NCBI RefSeq assembly: GCF_000003815.2
Contig: NC_049990.1
Span: 17,252,532-17,316,531, forward strand
From: Branchiostoma floridae
Lineage: Eukaryota > Chordata > Leptocardii > Amphioxiformes > Branchiostomatidae
Direction: 5' to 3'
Length of the DNA stretch: 64,000 nt
Numbering within the stretch: the stretch's first letter is position 1; the number at the start of each line of letters is the position of its first letter. The notes beneath the pieces are model-generated. The model made no database searches and was not told where the DNA came from. It was given only the letters and a program-made list of their open reading frames with translations. This document shows positions 35,901 through 42,860 of the stretch, one piece after another. Made by a program: the position numbers and the translations under genes.

Positions 35901-36641
35901 TTTGCAACACAAAGAAACTCTATTTGGTAATATTACCGTATGTGTATACAGTATAATAAGGCACACTGGGGTCCTGTAGCTATTCCATATTCTTCTTATC
36001 TGGTATGCAGACATATACTTTACATGACATTGTACTGCTATCATATCCCACATATATTATATCGGATTCCACATATGTTTGTTATAAAATATTCACTCTG
36101 TTGTAACTGAGACTGTGCTGTTATCAATGGTATTTTTGTTGTTGACGTTTTCGTGGTACTGTTGTCTAGTAATAGTTGTTATCCATTTGTTCACTCATTA
36201 CCTGATAGTTATTAAAAAAAACAACGAGGCGTTATAAAGAGATTAACTCTCATGGTTGACCATTAACCAATCTGGACTCAGAGTTTTTCCAGTCTGAACA
36301 AAATCAAAATGAGCTCGAATTAAAACTCTCCACATTTCCAAACTATTCATTTTAGAAACAACAATGATATAACTGTATTATCGCATTTTACAGTTTAAGT
36401 TGCTAACTGCGTTTCATTTTGCCAAACTATTCGAAATTTACATCAATCTACCTCATTGGGAATTCTTCATTCCATACGGCTTCTTCAAAATAACACGCAA
36501 TATTAATCTTTTCTGTACTTGACAATCTAAGTTTTTTCTATCTTGACAAAAAATAAGGAGGAACGTACCGGCATCAGAGGTACCCGACTTGATCCCCAGC
36601 AAAAATACAAGGAAAACTAGCTTTGTAATAATGTTGTCCAT
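12157..36641 (-). CDS. Gene B: secreted PSI / repeat-module / VWA protein (18 exons, 1099 codons including stop)
   Basis: Eighteen exons join with all phases matching: 36569-36641, 33392-33576, 31375-31476, 30124-30412, 29491-29688, 28701-28953, 28157-28322, 27632-27799, 24065-24228, 18042-18174, 17708-17803, 17348-17519, 15745-15979, 14568-15084, 14200-14355, 13270-13347, 12493-12682, 12157-12278 (3297 nt). Domain order: signal peptide 1-24; PSI 26-86; Cys-rich segment 87-120; three copies of an unnamed module at about 190-450; RRRR at 455-458; beta-strand-like Ala/Ser/Val-rich region to about 744; Thr/Pro-rich linker to about 877; VWA from about 878 with complete MIDAS. A secreted adhesion or matrix role is inferred. 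Exon 9 has an in-frame TAA at codon 510: a true null, a sequence error or a polymorphism. I know no named family with this order. Confidence 0.8.
12493..12682 (-). CDS. Gene B exon 17: C-terminal part of VWA
   Basis: Acceptor AGAATCAG, donor GTATGT. It encodes SAQEARDAGIELFCIGAGRD and the tail ending LLTELC, matching the late VWA segment (helix, then the A-x-x-A-x-x-x-G-I-E-x-F-x-I-G strand). Confidence 0.85.
13010..13240. repeat. Interspersed repeat, copy 2 (gene B intron)
   Basis: Contains TATAGCCGTGGACCAATCAA, CATGTTGGTTATGACGCC and TTCTGATTGGTCAGAATT, then GGACCATGCGTTAT and TACACCTAGGGG, which also end the copy near 23960-24020. Non-coding. Confidence 0.55.
13270..13347 (-). CDS. Gene B exon 16: VWA strand with MIDAS Asp
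   Basis: The 78-nt exon encodes HKSAVVVTDGWSQSDVDGK. The hydrophobic strand followed by TDG is the third MIDAS motif of VWA domains. Both splice sites are standard and the phase is 0/0. Confidence 0.88.
13528..14060 (+). mobile_element. LINE 3' fragment (C-terminal tail of a reverse transcriptase)
   Basis: An open frame to 13932 encodes a tail typical of CR1/L2-like non-LTR elements: SLEDRRKMSRLCMMYKMTNK, DKYLTPAQKRTRNSHAFKYQ, YFPRTIVEWNMLS. The catalytic RT domain is absent, so the copy is 5'-truncated. A GC-rich stretch and a TATAGATACAGATACAG-like end follow, as in LINE 3' UTRs. It lies in a gene B intron, antisense to the gene. Confidence 0.75.
14200..14355 (-). CDS. Gene B exon 15: VWA middle with MIDAS Thr
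   Basis: Encodes VSVISYDKMPMTYITLGEYT and later FHGSLTRTGYAIYSM. The T in SLTRTG fits the second MIDAS motif. Acceptor CTTTAG, donor GTATGA, phase 0/0. Confidence 0.88.
14568..15084 (-). CDS. Gene B exon 14: Thr/Pro linker and start of VWA
   Basis: The first about 132 residues are a mucin-like linker with tandem TTPPYAP/TTPPYAH units, a likely O-glycosylation target. The VWA domain then starts CSIDLVFLLDGSWSIGRVHF, giving DGSWS, the D-x-S-x-S part of the MIDAS. The exon ends at donor GTAAGA. The repeat units probably vary in number between alleles. Confidence 0.88.
15192..15650. mobile_element. PIF/Harbinger-type non-autonomous element, single arm
   Basis: Related to the palindromic element at 2580-4602: it begins GGCCTTGTTGATTTTATTAT and contains GGTGTAGGGACCAG and GATCCTCTGGACCTGAACGG. 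TTA flanks both ends (15189-15191, 15651-15653). The right end lacks the full inverted terminus and ends in repeated TGTGGTCC, so it looks deleted or rearranged. Located in a gene B intron. Confidence 0.65.
15745..15979 (-). CDS. Gene B exon 13: beta-strand-rich segment
   Basis: Encodes SAITLMSPAVEMPIFGSVFG and later strands such as VEVGVGSLTVDVEVSIPI. Donor GTAAGA follows GATGAACA, and the split Gln codon is completed by exon 14, so the TAA that follows in unspliced DNA is not the stop. Confidence 0.82.
16291..16976. mobile_element. MITE with TCGGTTG...GGCGGCCCAGGC inverted ends
   Basis: The left end (16292-16316) reads into AAGGCGGCCCAGGC and is matched by the inverted right end (16951-16975) with three mismatches over 25 bp. 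No transposase frame. Target duplication unclear. Gene B intron. Confidence 0.6.
17348..17519 (-). CDS. Gene B exon 12: beta-rich, then Pro-rich turn
   Basis: Reads TNFNVDLSKEVSTTAEGRAE, then a hydrophobic Pro-rich part (VPAPGLPINIPIPRWLLPKF). Acceptor TTCCAG, donor GTACGT; ends on the first base of a Gly codon completed by exon 13. Confidence 0.82.
17708..17803 (-). CDS. Gene B exon 11: Ala/Ser alternating strand
   Basis: The 32-codon exon reads VKFEISFEATASASASMGVS then WSSGRGLRPQFD. Strict alternation of small and hydrophobic residues suggests long beta strands. Acceptor TTCAACAG, donor GTAGGA. Confidence 0.82.
18042..18174 (-). CDS. Gene B exon 10
   Basis: Acceptor TTTTACAG, donor GTAAGT. 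Its first base completes the Ser codon begun by the last two bases of exon 9. It encodes SRSWSRMLKEGNIKSFCIPI and ends EIPAELEVSAS. The phase match with exon 9 is the main evidence that the two join directly across the transposon-filled intron. Confidence 0.8.
19284..19571. repeat. Nested inverted repeat with a perfect 27-bp hairpin
   Basis: Outer arms 19284-19344 and 19511-19571 are 61-bp inverted copies of the transposon ORF end. Inner arms 19384-19410 and 19421-19447 are a perfect 27-bp inverted repeat with a 10-base loop. It probably arose by inverted duplication at the element's 3' side. Confidence 0.8.
19413..21460 (-). pseudogene. Decayed transposon ORF, superfamily uncertain
   Basis: Three pieces in different frames read N to C. 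At 21460 a basic start reads MGKTRAEIQRAYRERKKAKD. A coiled-coil and basic part plus a Cys/His segment (SRNTCLCTKHQNFALKLKTL) runs to 20075. From 20153 to about 19440 a domain has YIHYWTDSPSSQYRNKTIFS and EAGHGKGPCDGVGGTAKRM. I recognise the WTDSPSSQYRNKT / GHGKGPCDGVGG motifs from transposon proteins of aquatic invertebrates but cannot name the superfamily. At least two frameshifts and an internal 83-codon tandem duplication make it non-functional. GGTAACGAAGGTAAC repeats at about 18898 and 22153 may mark its outer limits. It lies in gene B intron 9. Confidence 0.7.
20111..20607. repeat. Two-copy 249-bp in-frame tandem duplication
   Basis: 20111-20359 and 20360-20607 are near-identical direct copies, period 249 (83 codons), each carrying the NTCLCTKHQNFALKL Cys/His segment. 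Identity is so high that the duplication must be recent or an assembly artefact. Confidence 0.85.
22553..22760. repeat. Interspersed repeat, copy 3 (gene B intron)
   Basis: TATAGCCAGGGGACGTGGAC, AATGCTGGTTATGACGCC and several CCAATCAGAAGG/CCAATCAGAATG blocks match copies 1 and 2. A poly-G run at 22792-22809 follows. Confidence 0.5.
22835..23327 (-). mobile_element. tRNA-derived SINE with intact head
   Basis: Read on minus, it starts GGGGCCGCGTAGCACAGTGG (box A-like) and contains GGTTCGAATCC (box B), so the head is tRNA-like with Pol III promoter boxes. The central part has CCCTTGGGAAAGGCACTTAA and GGACGTTAAATGGAGGTCCC, then a long tail unit ending near an A-rich stretch. Relatives lie at 5241-5534 and 31556-31665. 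Confidence 0.75.
23910..24030. repeat. Interspersed repeat, copy 4 fragment
   Basis: Shares GGTGGTTATAGCAAAGGACC, GCGTTATGACACCATATACA and CCTCGGGGTCATT with the end of copy 2. Partial copy about 40 bp from gene B exon 9. Confidence 0.45.
24065..24228 (-). CDS. Gene B exon 9, with an in-frame TAA
   Basis: Acceptor TATTCTGCAG, donor GTAAGT; start phase 0 follows exon 8 and the end phase fits exon 10. It reads LGPAEVSFGASAGYRLGFEF through SSPFV, then TAA at 24133-24135, then QAGARFFGSAELSVSASASI in the same frame. The beta-rich style continues after the stop. Skipping the exon would shift the frame. Confidence 0.7.
24627..27454. mobile_element. Helentron-like non-autonomous element(s), composite
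   Basis: The left end CCTTCGCCA (24627) follows TTA. Near the right end TGGCGAAGG (27424-27432) is followed by a 22-nt tail ending CTCTAG, then TTA. The 5' terminus thus pairs with a subterminal 3' site, an asymmetric inverted repeat. A second such end (CTCTAG at 26402-26407) lies inside, so two copies are fused or nested. Inner units repeat phrases such as GGGGGTTGGGAAAATG, AAGGTCAAGTTC and GGGCCCCCTAGCAGCTTGTT about every 130-250 bp. The same build is seen at 55447-56533. It fills gene B intron 8 with other unassigned sequence (about 25400-26340). Confidence 0.5.
27632..27799 (-). CDS. Gene B exon 8: end of module copy 3 and tetrabasic site
   Basis: Reads VVSWTQNGGFVFVEVAPVSS, then SAISTRRRRATIDASVTFSK. 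RRRR followed by A fits a furin-type site (R-x-K/R-R) at residues 455-458, just where the modules give way to the beta-rich region. Donor GTAAGA, phase 0/0. Confidence 0.85.
28157..28322 (-). CDS. Gene B exon 7: third copy of the unnamed module
   Basis: Reads IPDLHCVGGDNSKGILVYEN and SLAFSSGDTIVGRKSGSFLS. The F-S-S-G-D-T-I-V-G core matches exons 4 and 6. Acceptor GTTGTAG, donor GTATGG. Confidence 0.87.
28701..28953 (-). CDS. Gene B exon 6: second copy of the module
   Basis: Reads IPVYKCVGNAYISGTEDEWV, then SLNDGDILAGSQSNGWLETV. Acceptor AAAATTCAG, donor GTATGT; begins on a split Asp codon and ends on two bases of Thr. Confidence 0.88.
29491..29688 (-). CDS. Gene B exon 5: acidic spacer between module copies
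   Basis: Reads PYAFVLGSAANIEDVVAYSS followed by a run rich in Asp, Glu and Thr, and an NSSNVT glycosylation region. Acceptor TGATACAG, donor GTAAGT. Confidence 0.87.
29881..29937. repeat. (CA)n microsatellite
   Basis: Nearly uninterrupted CA dinucleotides, about 55 bp, in gene B intron 4. Open frames across it are artefacts. Confidence 0.95.
30124..30412 (-). CDS. Gene B exon 4: first copy of the module
   Basis: Reads GGVPCHGWNETVCPDGLPAH, a middle part VVQIRDNVKAIDPAVTTLYM, then YPTSFQDGDVIVSGQAGGVM. The F-x-D-G-D-V-I-V core matches exons 6 and 7. Acceptor CTTTACAG, donor GTAGGT. Confidence 0.88.
31375..31476 (-). CDS. Gene B exon 3: Cys-rich segment
   Basis: The 34 residues VLDCDETHCNEELSSYNADV and CQHCRGVESCFQHD hold five cysteines. 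It could be part of the preceding PSI domain or a second small disulphide knot. Phase 0/0. Confidence 0.85.
31556..31665 (+). mobile_element. SINE fragment next to a poly-G run
   Basis: CCATTGGGAAAGGTATTTTACACGACG-like sequence and the TTCACCCAAGTG that follows match the central part of the 22835-23327 SINE (read in the opposite orientation there). It is short and has no head. Confidence 0.4.
32435..32750. mobile_element. 316-bp MITE, PIF/Harbinger-like
   Basis: The termini GGCCACAGCAAGTAAATT and the matching inverted right end are flanked by TAA on both sides (32432-32434, 32751-32753). The subterminal TATGGATGACATCC motif is shared with the 2580-4602 element, so both belong to one superfamily. 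Gene B intron 2. Confidence 0.75.
33392..33576 (-). CDS. Gene B exon 2: PSI domain
   Basis: Reads DCGNFTDCSSCSQESECGWC then later cysteines (LECL, YCLSWFYYGCF, GCSDQ). The C-x-x-C-x(5)-C-x-W-C spacing is the PSI signature of plexins, semaphorins and integrins, an extracellular disulphide-rich fold. Acceptor TCTCTCACAG, donor GTAGTC. Confidence 0.88.
34490..34690 (-). repeat. Fragment of the 24.6/55.4-kb repeat family, reversed
   Basis: Reverse-complement reading gives TTTGGTAGGTGGGTGGAAGT, AAGTCAAGTTCGATAATGG and ATAACTCGGGAAGCC-like phrases found in the units at 24627-27454 and 55447-56533. Neither end is preserved. Confidence 0.5.
36569..36641 (-). CDS. Gene B exon 1: signal peptide
   Basis: ATG at 36641-36639. 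MDNIITKLVFLVFLLGIKSG then TSDA: short N-region, hydrophobic core, small residues before the cleavage area. Donor GTACGT splits an Ala codon completed by exon 2. Upstream exons cannot be excluded, but the start is convincing for a secreted protein. Confidence 0.8.
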
Positions 36642-39191
36642 TTTGCTCTGGCAAGCCCGGCCCTGAAACAACAAAAACGTGTTATGAACGTGTTTTTTTT
36701 TTTCAAATTAATGCAAACATGGATCCTACAAAGTGTACACTTACTGTTACTTCAGAAAATTGTAAACAAATTACAGGTAGCACAATAATTAAGGAGAGCA
36801 CAGAGAGAATCAACCTACCTCCTTGCAGGTTTTGCTGAGACTACTCCTATGCGACGTGGCTTTGTTATGATATACTCCCGGATTCACGCATATCCTGATC
36901 AATACGCTATTTTAGGCGTTGAAACAAACGCTACCCGTGATGGTGAAAATAGCAAAGTTCAACTCAATATTTGCCCCTCCCCCACGATTAGGTACCTGAT
37001 TGTACTACTGTCTTCTACTCTGTTTTACTAGTGTTGACACTTTCAAAGTTTCCTTCAGGTTTAGTACTTAAAAGAGAACCTCAACTCAAATGTCAGATGG
37101 CCTCACTCATAGCTGCTTGAGACACGACAAAACTAGTCCTTTATCATCACTTAAATAAAATAAGTGTCAGTATGTAAGTAGTCTTGACGTTATTACGGTA
37201 CTGTCTGAATAGAAAAATATAATTCTCCCCAAATCTAAAATAAGTAGAAAATTATATTTTGACATTAGATACCCCAGTGCATTTTAGTCAATATTGTATC
37301 GCAAAGCAGCTCGGCTACAAACATCCGTCTACAAAAGTGTTTTCGTAACCAATGTGGTTTGTTGCACGGTGGCAAAATGTGGTTTCTTTCTGACATCACG
37401 GAGGCTATTGTAAACGCCAACAGACTCAGTATAGAGTTGGCTCTACGAAAATGCATGTAACACATGGCACACGTCAATGTCTGTAGCCGTCTTAATTTGT
37501 GAAAAATATACAACTGTAAAGCCGCGTGCCACATTATTTCAGCCCTGGCACTTTGAATGTGAAATGTGGTTCACGTCAACAGGAAAATCTAGCTCACTTG
37601 TCTCAAGAAAATTTTAGTCCGTTTTTAAGATCCGAAGCGGACAATCAATTTCCCTAAAAGGTGACATGTCTATATATTCAAAATTGCTTAGAGCTAAAAG
37701 AATGAATTTTAGGCGTGGCTGTTTGGAGCTCTACGGAGCTTGTTTATTGCTCCAGTAGAGACCTGAGCAGAACAGTAAAAAAACAAGGCAATCGAAATTT
37801 CGCTGATTTTTGCAGATTGTAAAAATGACATAGGTTACAAGGGAGCGGCCGCGAAACAAGTTAACAAATTCGTGAATTACCCAAAAGACACCGCTCCAGT
37901 GGACACTTTAGCAGACCCATACAAAATACGACAATAAGAATTTTCCGGATTTGCAGATTGTAGAAATAACAGAGGCCACAAGGTGACGGTCAACGAATAC
38001 GGTGCGTATCCGAGACTCGGGAATTAACGGCTTCGTGAATTACCTAGCTACCAATTGGCGACAGAAACAATTCATTTGGGGTGCAGCATAGATTTGAAAT
38101 GCGTTTCATCGATTACGTTGCTTTTTTGTAGATGTAATCATCGTCGCTCCCTCCCTCACTGTACAGCTGACAGGGAATTCGATTCAACATTATGTATTTA
38201 AGAGGGGCTGTTTTTTGGTAAGTACAAAATCTATTAACTTCCGGTCCATATAGCTGAGGCAACTAGGCTATGAAAAACGTAATTTTACTTGTAGTGTTTT
38301 CCATTCCTAGTTCAAGAGAACTCCATTGGCAATAACGGTCATGTTCGGGGGCGTTTCGGGAAGCTCGGAAGCGCTACCGAAAGGTACCCGAAACGCCCCC
38401 AAACATGACCGACAACACTTCGGAAGATTTCGGGGAGCGTTGCCGATCATCCAAGATGGCGTCCCGGTAATTTGAAGTTAGAAATGTTTGTACAGGTCGG
38501 GTTGTGGAGTACTTGGGGGTTTTTGAAGACGGCTAACCCCGCGGCGCAGTAGGCAAGACTCCGTTTTCCGCTGCTCACCAATTAATTCTCAGCCTCGACA
38601 TTCGAACAACGTGCCCCAGCCAACGCTTTATAGTTCTCTGTATAAGTGAAAATAGTTTGGGTTGGCCGGTCCGGTTTCTGACAGTCATTACTAATGTGTT
38701 GTTGTCATCTGATCCTTTATTGCAAGGGGGCCATCTCTGGTCTGCATTATCCAATCTCTTTTCCTGTATAGAAGTCAGTTGCCAAGTTTCAACCGAGATG
38801 AATTAGTTTGCGAAGTAAGCATGTCTGGATCTCGTTTTCATGGAAATAATGATAAGTTTTTTTGTTGCTCAATTTGCATGAAGTTAATGCGAAAATTATC
38901 TTAGAAACAGCAAAATGTATGCTGAAAACAGATCTATGGTTCTAATGTATGCCGATTAGACGTTTGAAGTCGTAAGCAGGACTCGGGGCTTAAATGTAAT
39001 TATCTTTAAACACACGATTCAATAACTTAGGATTATCTTGGTTGTGAAAACATTGCAATTTATAAAAAGCAGAGAATTTCCTATGGTCATAAATTTCCAA
39101 CATACATAGAATCAAACTCGTGAAATGCAAAGCTATCAAAACAAAAGTGACTTAAATTCATTATAACTTCCAAACGCTGCATTTGCCTTAC
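36642..39191. other. 5' flank of gene B, no gene seen
   Basis: About 2.5 kb with no supported coding region. It should contain the gene B promoter; I see no clear TATA box at a fixed distance. It includes the hairpin at 38336-38411. Confidence 0.45.
38336..38411. repeat. GC-rich hairpin, 25-bp arms
   Basis: CGGTCATGTTCGGGGGCGTT... at 38336-38360 pairs with 38387-38411 with one mismatch around a 26-base loop. It stands out from AT-rich surroundings. It may be a tiny foldback element or a structured RNA or DNA site. Confidence 0.75.
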
Positions 39192-39335
39192 CGGGTGTGG
39201 GATAGACGTTTATCATCATCTACATTTTTATATCCATATAAATCTTCAACCACATAATTATTTTTATATACATCTTCCGCCACATCATCAGACTTCCCAT
39301 ATACATCTTCAGTATAGTGAGTGGTCGGGAGCTGG
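39192..39335 (-). pseudogene. Orphan acidic-repeat exon of an NHL-family gene
   Basis: Acceptor TTTCTCAG and donor GTAAGG are intact and the exon is open: QLPTTHYTEDVYGKSDDVAE, DVYKNNYVVEDLYG, YKNVDDDKRLSHTR. This is the acidic repeat of gene C exon 1 with fewer, diverged units and a different exon phase. No membrane or NHL exon follows downstream, so it is probably a relic of a third family member. Confidence 0.6.
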
Positions 39336-40410
39336 CTGAGAAAGCTAAACAACACAAGTTTATTTTCAATTCACTCTTAAAACTAAGGTACAGCAGACAA
39401 GTTATTGGCATGTTGTTATATTAATTAACAAACTTCACCTAATACAGATAAAAAGGAATGACAATGCATTCTTGCCTTGCTCTAGTAATGCAAGATATAA
39501 CTGGCAGTTACACGTACAGTTCTACATAGCCCTAGTTGGTAGACTTCCAAATAGATGCCACATTGTAAGTCACCTTGCTATTCAAGAAAATATCAGCGTT
39601 AATTTAGTAATAGGGCAGACCTTTCTAAGTTGAAAACATATTTTGCAGATGCAATAAAACTGTTTGATGCAAAGTTGACAAGGCGGAAAAGAAATTCTGA
39701 ATTGGTGTGTTTTCCAAAATTTGATGTTAGTAGGACCTTGTTTAAATGTACCTATCTGTTTCATTCTACATGATAGTGTTTGCTTTAAAGTACAGTAGAG
39801 AAAAATATCTGATTGTGCTCCAGTCTCTCATGCTAATCCGTACCTGCATTACTTTCCAGCCTGCAGTTTAATATTTTGTATTTTTACTATTTTATGTATT
39901 CATGTGCTCTAATCAACCCTGTAGCTGCCAGGACAGTCACAGTAGAGAGTAGTTTCTTTAGTGCTTTACTAAGGATATACTGACACACAACAAATATTAT
40001 ATAGTGACTATTTTGATATATTTGGTGCTTTTTCTTTTACGGTATTTCATATGCGATCTAATTAAATTCGATATCCGCAGCTAAATCGTTAAAATCCTAT
40101 AAGCTTTTTTTATCTTATAGCCACCCTTGCTAATTTCTAAGTTTTACATAAAATTCCTGAAACAGGGTGTTCTTTTATCCAGCGGCGAAAGGGTTAACGG
40201 TTTGCTCTGTCACGCATGGTAGGTAGACGTTACCCCAATCTTTACTGGTGGATAAATTTGAATTTTGCCATTTGCAAGTCAGAAGTCATATTATTAAACA
40301 TCAATAGCTGTTTCATGGTATGGAGGAGTAGCTGGGCTAGCGTACCTTTAGAAAGGTCGACGAGAACAAGAAATGTGAAGGCGTTCTTAAAAACAGTAGC
40401 AACAGTGTAC

Positions 40411-40541
40411 TAATTGTCTAGACGTTTCGCAAGGAAAATAGGTCGGGATATCGGATAAAAATGATCAAATAATTATTTTGAAGATTGGTTAAAAATATGG
40501 CCACTCAGCTCTCAAGACAAATATACATGTGAACAACTACA
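40411..40541 (-). promoter_or_regulatory. Shared NHL-family 5' block (relic copy)
   Basis: TAATTGTCTAGAC matches 48391-48403, and AATATACATGTGA matches the end of the gene C block. Just below it (about 40340-40400), TTGTTCTCGTCGACC on minus matches the leader TTGTTTTCGTCGACG near 48320. It lies about 1 kb upstream of the orphan exon, as the other copies lie upstream of their genes. Confidence 0.5.
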
Positions 40542-40599
40542 ATTTTACTGAACTTCTATCTTACATAATCAAATACTAATAATTCAAATCAATGGCTAA

Positions 40600-41965
40600 C
40601 TTGAACTAGAAAGGCCTACATTTGCTTGGGAGCAAATACAGCATATTGCAATCCATCTTCATACGTATGTGTTAAAATGTACCGTTCCATATCAACCTTT
40701 TGGATGAGTTGACCTGTCCTAAAACATCATTCCGCTCTAAACTTTATTTTACCCCCTCATACAAAAATGGACTCTTGCAGAACACCCCTATCTATGCAAA
40801 ATGGACTGGTCTATGTGGCCCATTTTCCATTTATAGTGCTAAAGCTACCCCAATACCGAATTCCAGATCAGTTGGCTTTTTCAGGACACAGGAAGCAAAA
40901 ACATGAATTTTTGGTAAAAAAATCCTAAATTTAACCATTTTTTTATTTATGTACACCATAGGTGTGAATAGAGCCATGTGGCCACATACTGTACGCACAT
41001 TCATACCAAATTTCAGATCATTTGGTTTTCATACATAGGTATAGAAGCCAAAACTTAACATTTTTATTCTATAAATGGCAAAAGATCCCAAAATTCAACC
41101 ATTTTAAGTAATGTATGCTCAAAGTGAAAATGATATACTATGGGCACTTGCCAGATACACCGGTACCTTTTTGCCAAATTTCAGGTCATTTGGTTTCCAT
41201 ACAAGGGAATAGGAGCCCAAAATAGACAATTTAGTAAAAATGACCGAAACCTCCAAAAAATAACTCATTTCAAAGTGATCTATGAAATAAAGTGGTGATG
41301 AGGTTCTATGGGCATATGTCAAATGCACCTCTGTACCAAATTTCAAGTCATTTGGTTTCAAAACAAGGGCATAGGAGCCAAAAATATACATTTTTAGTAA
41401 AAAATGACCGAAAACCCCCAAATAACTCATTTTTTGATCTATGAAAAAAAGTTTTGATGAGGACATGTGGGCATATGTTAAATGCACCTCTGTACCAAAT
41501 TTCAGGTCACTTGGCTTCAGTGCAAGGGTATAGGAGCCCATAATATACATTTTTAGTAAACAATGGCCGAAAACCCCAAAATAATTCATTTTCAAGTAAT
41601 CTATGAAAAAAGTGTTTATGACGTCCAGTGTTTGTATGTCCAATGTACCTCTGTATCAAATTTCAGGTCATTAGCTTGTAATACCAGGGCACAGGGGCCC
41701 AAAATATATGTATTTGGTCTAAAAATGACCAAAAACCCTAAATATCACTTTTAAAGGCCTCTATTAAAAAAGTGACGAAAAAAACAAACACCTAGGGGTA
41801 TTTGCTATCTCTACCTCCCCGTCAAATTTCAGCTCGTTTGGCCCAAAAATGAAATTAAAATTGATCCATTTGAAGATTTGGCAGGAGGAGAGACGCGACA
41901 AAAAACAATATATTGCAATCCCATACTGTAATATGGATTGCAATATAATAATCAATGAGGACACT
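40600..41965. repeat. Array of diverged ~160-bp tandem units, left of gene C
   Basis: Starts CTAGAAAGGCCTACATTTGC. About six units follow, each with an ACCAAATTTCAGGTCATTTG-like core, a CATAGGAGCC block and an AAATGACCAAAAACCC block, at about 41000, 41165, 41327, 41490, 41650 and 41815. Ends with CCATACTGTAATATGGATTG. Open frames follow the repeat period and are not genes. Confidence 0.7.
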
Positions 41966-42015
41966 GATTTTGTTCCATTGCTGTCCTTTACATCTTGCTC
42001 TCTATTTTAATCTAT

Positions 42016-42860
42016 TTAGTAAGTGCTGTAGATGGTTACAGTGTTATCTCTTTTATCAGTCACTACCAGCTGTCCTTCTTGTCCTACAGCAATACGAAAT
42101 ACCATACTAAGTCCAGAAGCCACTTTGCGAACAAATTTTCCTCGACTTGTAAACATGGATACCCAACCCTTCTCATGCCAGTTTCCTTGATCTGCTACTA
42201 AGATATGACCAGAAATGTCAGTACAGACACTTTCGGGATGTATCAGCCCTCCATTATCTCTGCCCTCACCCCCAAAATTGAACAAAAGATGTCCTCTCTG
42301 GTTAAACACGTGAACAATGTTATTTTCTAGCGTAAAAATGTTCCCATCCCGGTTAACGGTGACGATTGTATAACATGAAATCTCTAACTGAAGCTTCCTT
42401 ACAATCTTGCCATTGGAATGAGATATTAAAATCTTACAGCTACTCGTGTCACGCTTTGCGACAAGAATGTGGTTACTTTGTACGTCCACGGCAATAGCAA
42501 GACAGGTACTGCTGTTTGGAACCCTAAACATAGCCAAAGCTTGACCATCCCTGTTGTATTGTACAGCATAGGAACCCACAGGTGGCAACTTGCCCACTAC
42601 CCACAGGTTATCATTGCCGTCAATTGAGATATCCTCTGGAATCATGCTACTGCCAGGTTTCCCGGGTACAGTTGTCAAGAAATGACGAATGTAAACCCCA
42701 TTCATGTTAAATACTTGGACTCGATAGTTGTCATAATCAACTACAAATATTTCGTTCCTAGAAGATATCACAACTCCACTTAGACGAGTGAACTTCCCCA
42801 GTGTCGATCCCCGCCCACCAAACGTGATGACGCCACGTTTTCCATCACTTTTCTTTGTCC
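42016..42860 (-). CDS. Gene C exon 4: NHL repeat propeller
   Basis: Acceptor GCCGTTTTAG. Begins GTKKSDGKRGVITFGGRGST and shows blades such as LSGVVISSRNEIFVVDYDN, PEDISIDGNDNLWVVGK, HPESVCTDISGHILVADQGN and FRIAVGQEGQLVVTD. Ends TAA. More typical NHL spacing than gene A. Confidence 0.92.

Noticed and set aside
37265-37534. 89-residue minus-strand frame upstream of gene B
   Set aside because: No homology, no splice logic and no typical composition; chance open frame.
41119-41643. 174-residue minus-strand frame with internal repeats
   Set aside because: It follows the ~160-bp tandem repeat period and has no start, splice or domain support.
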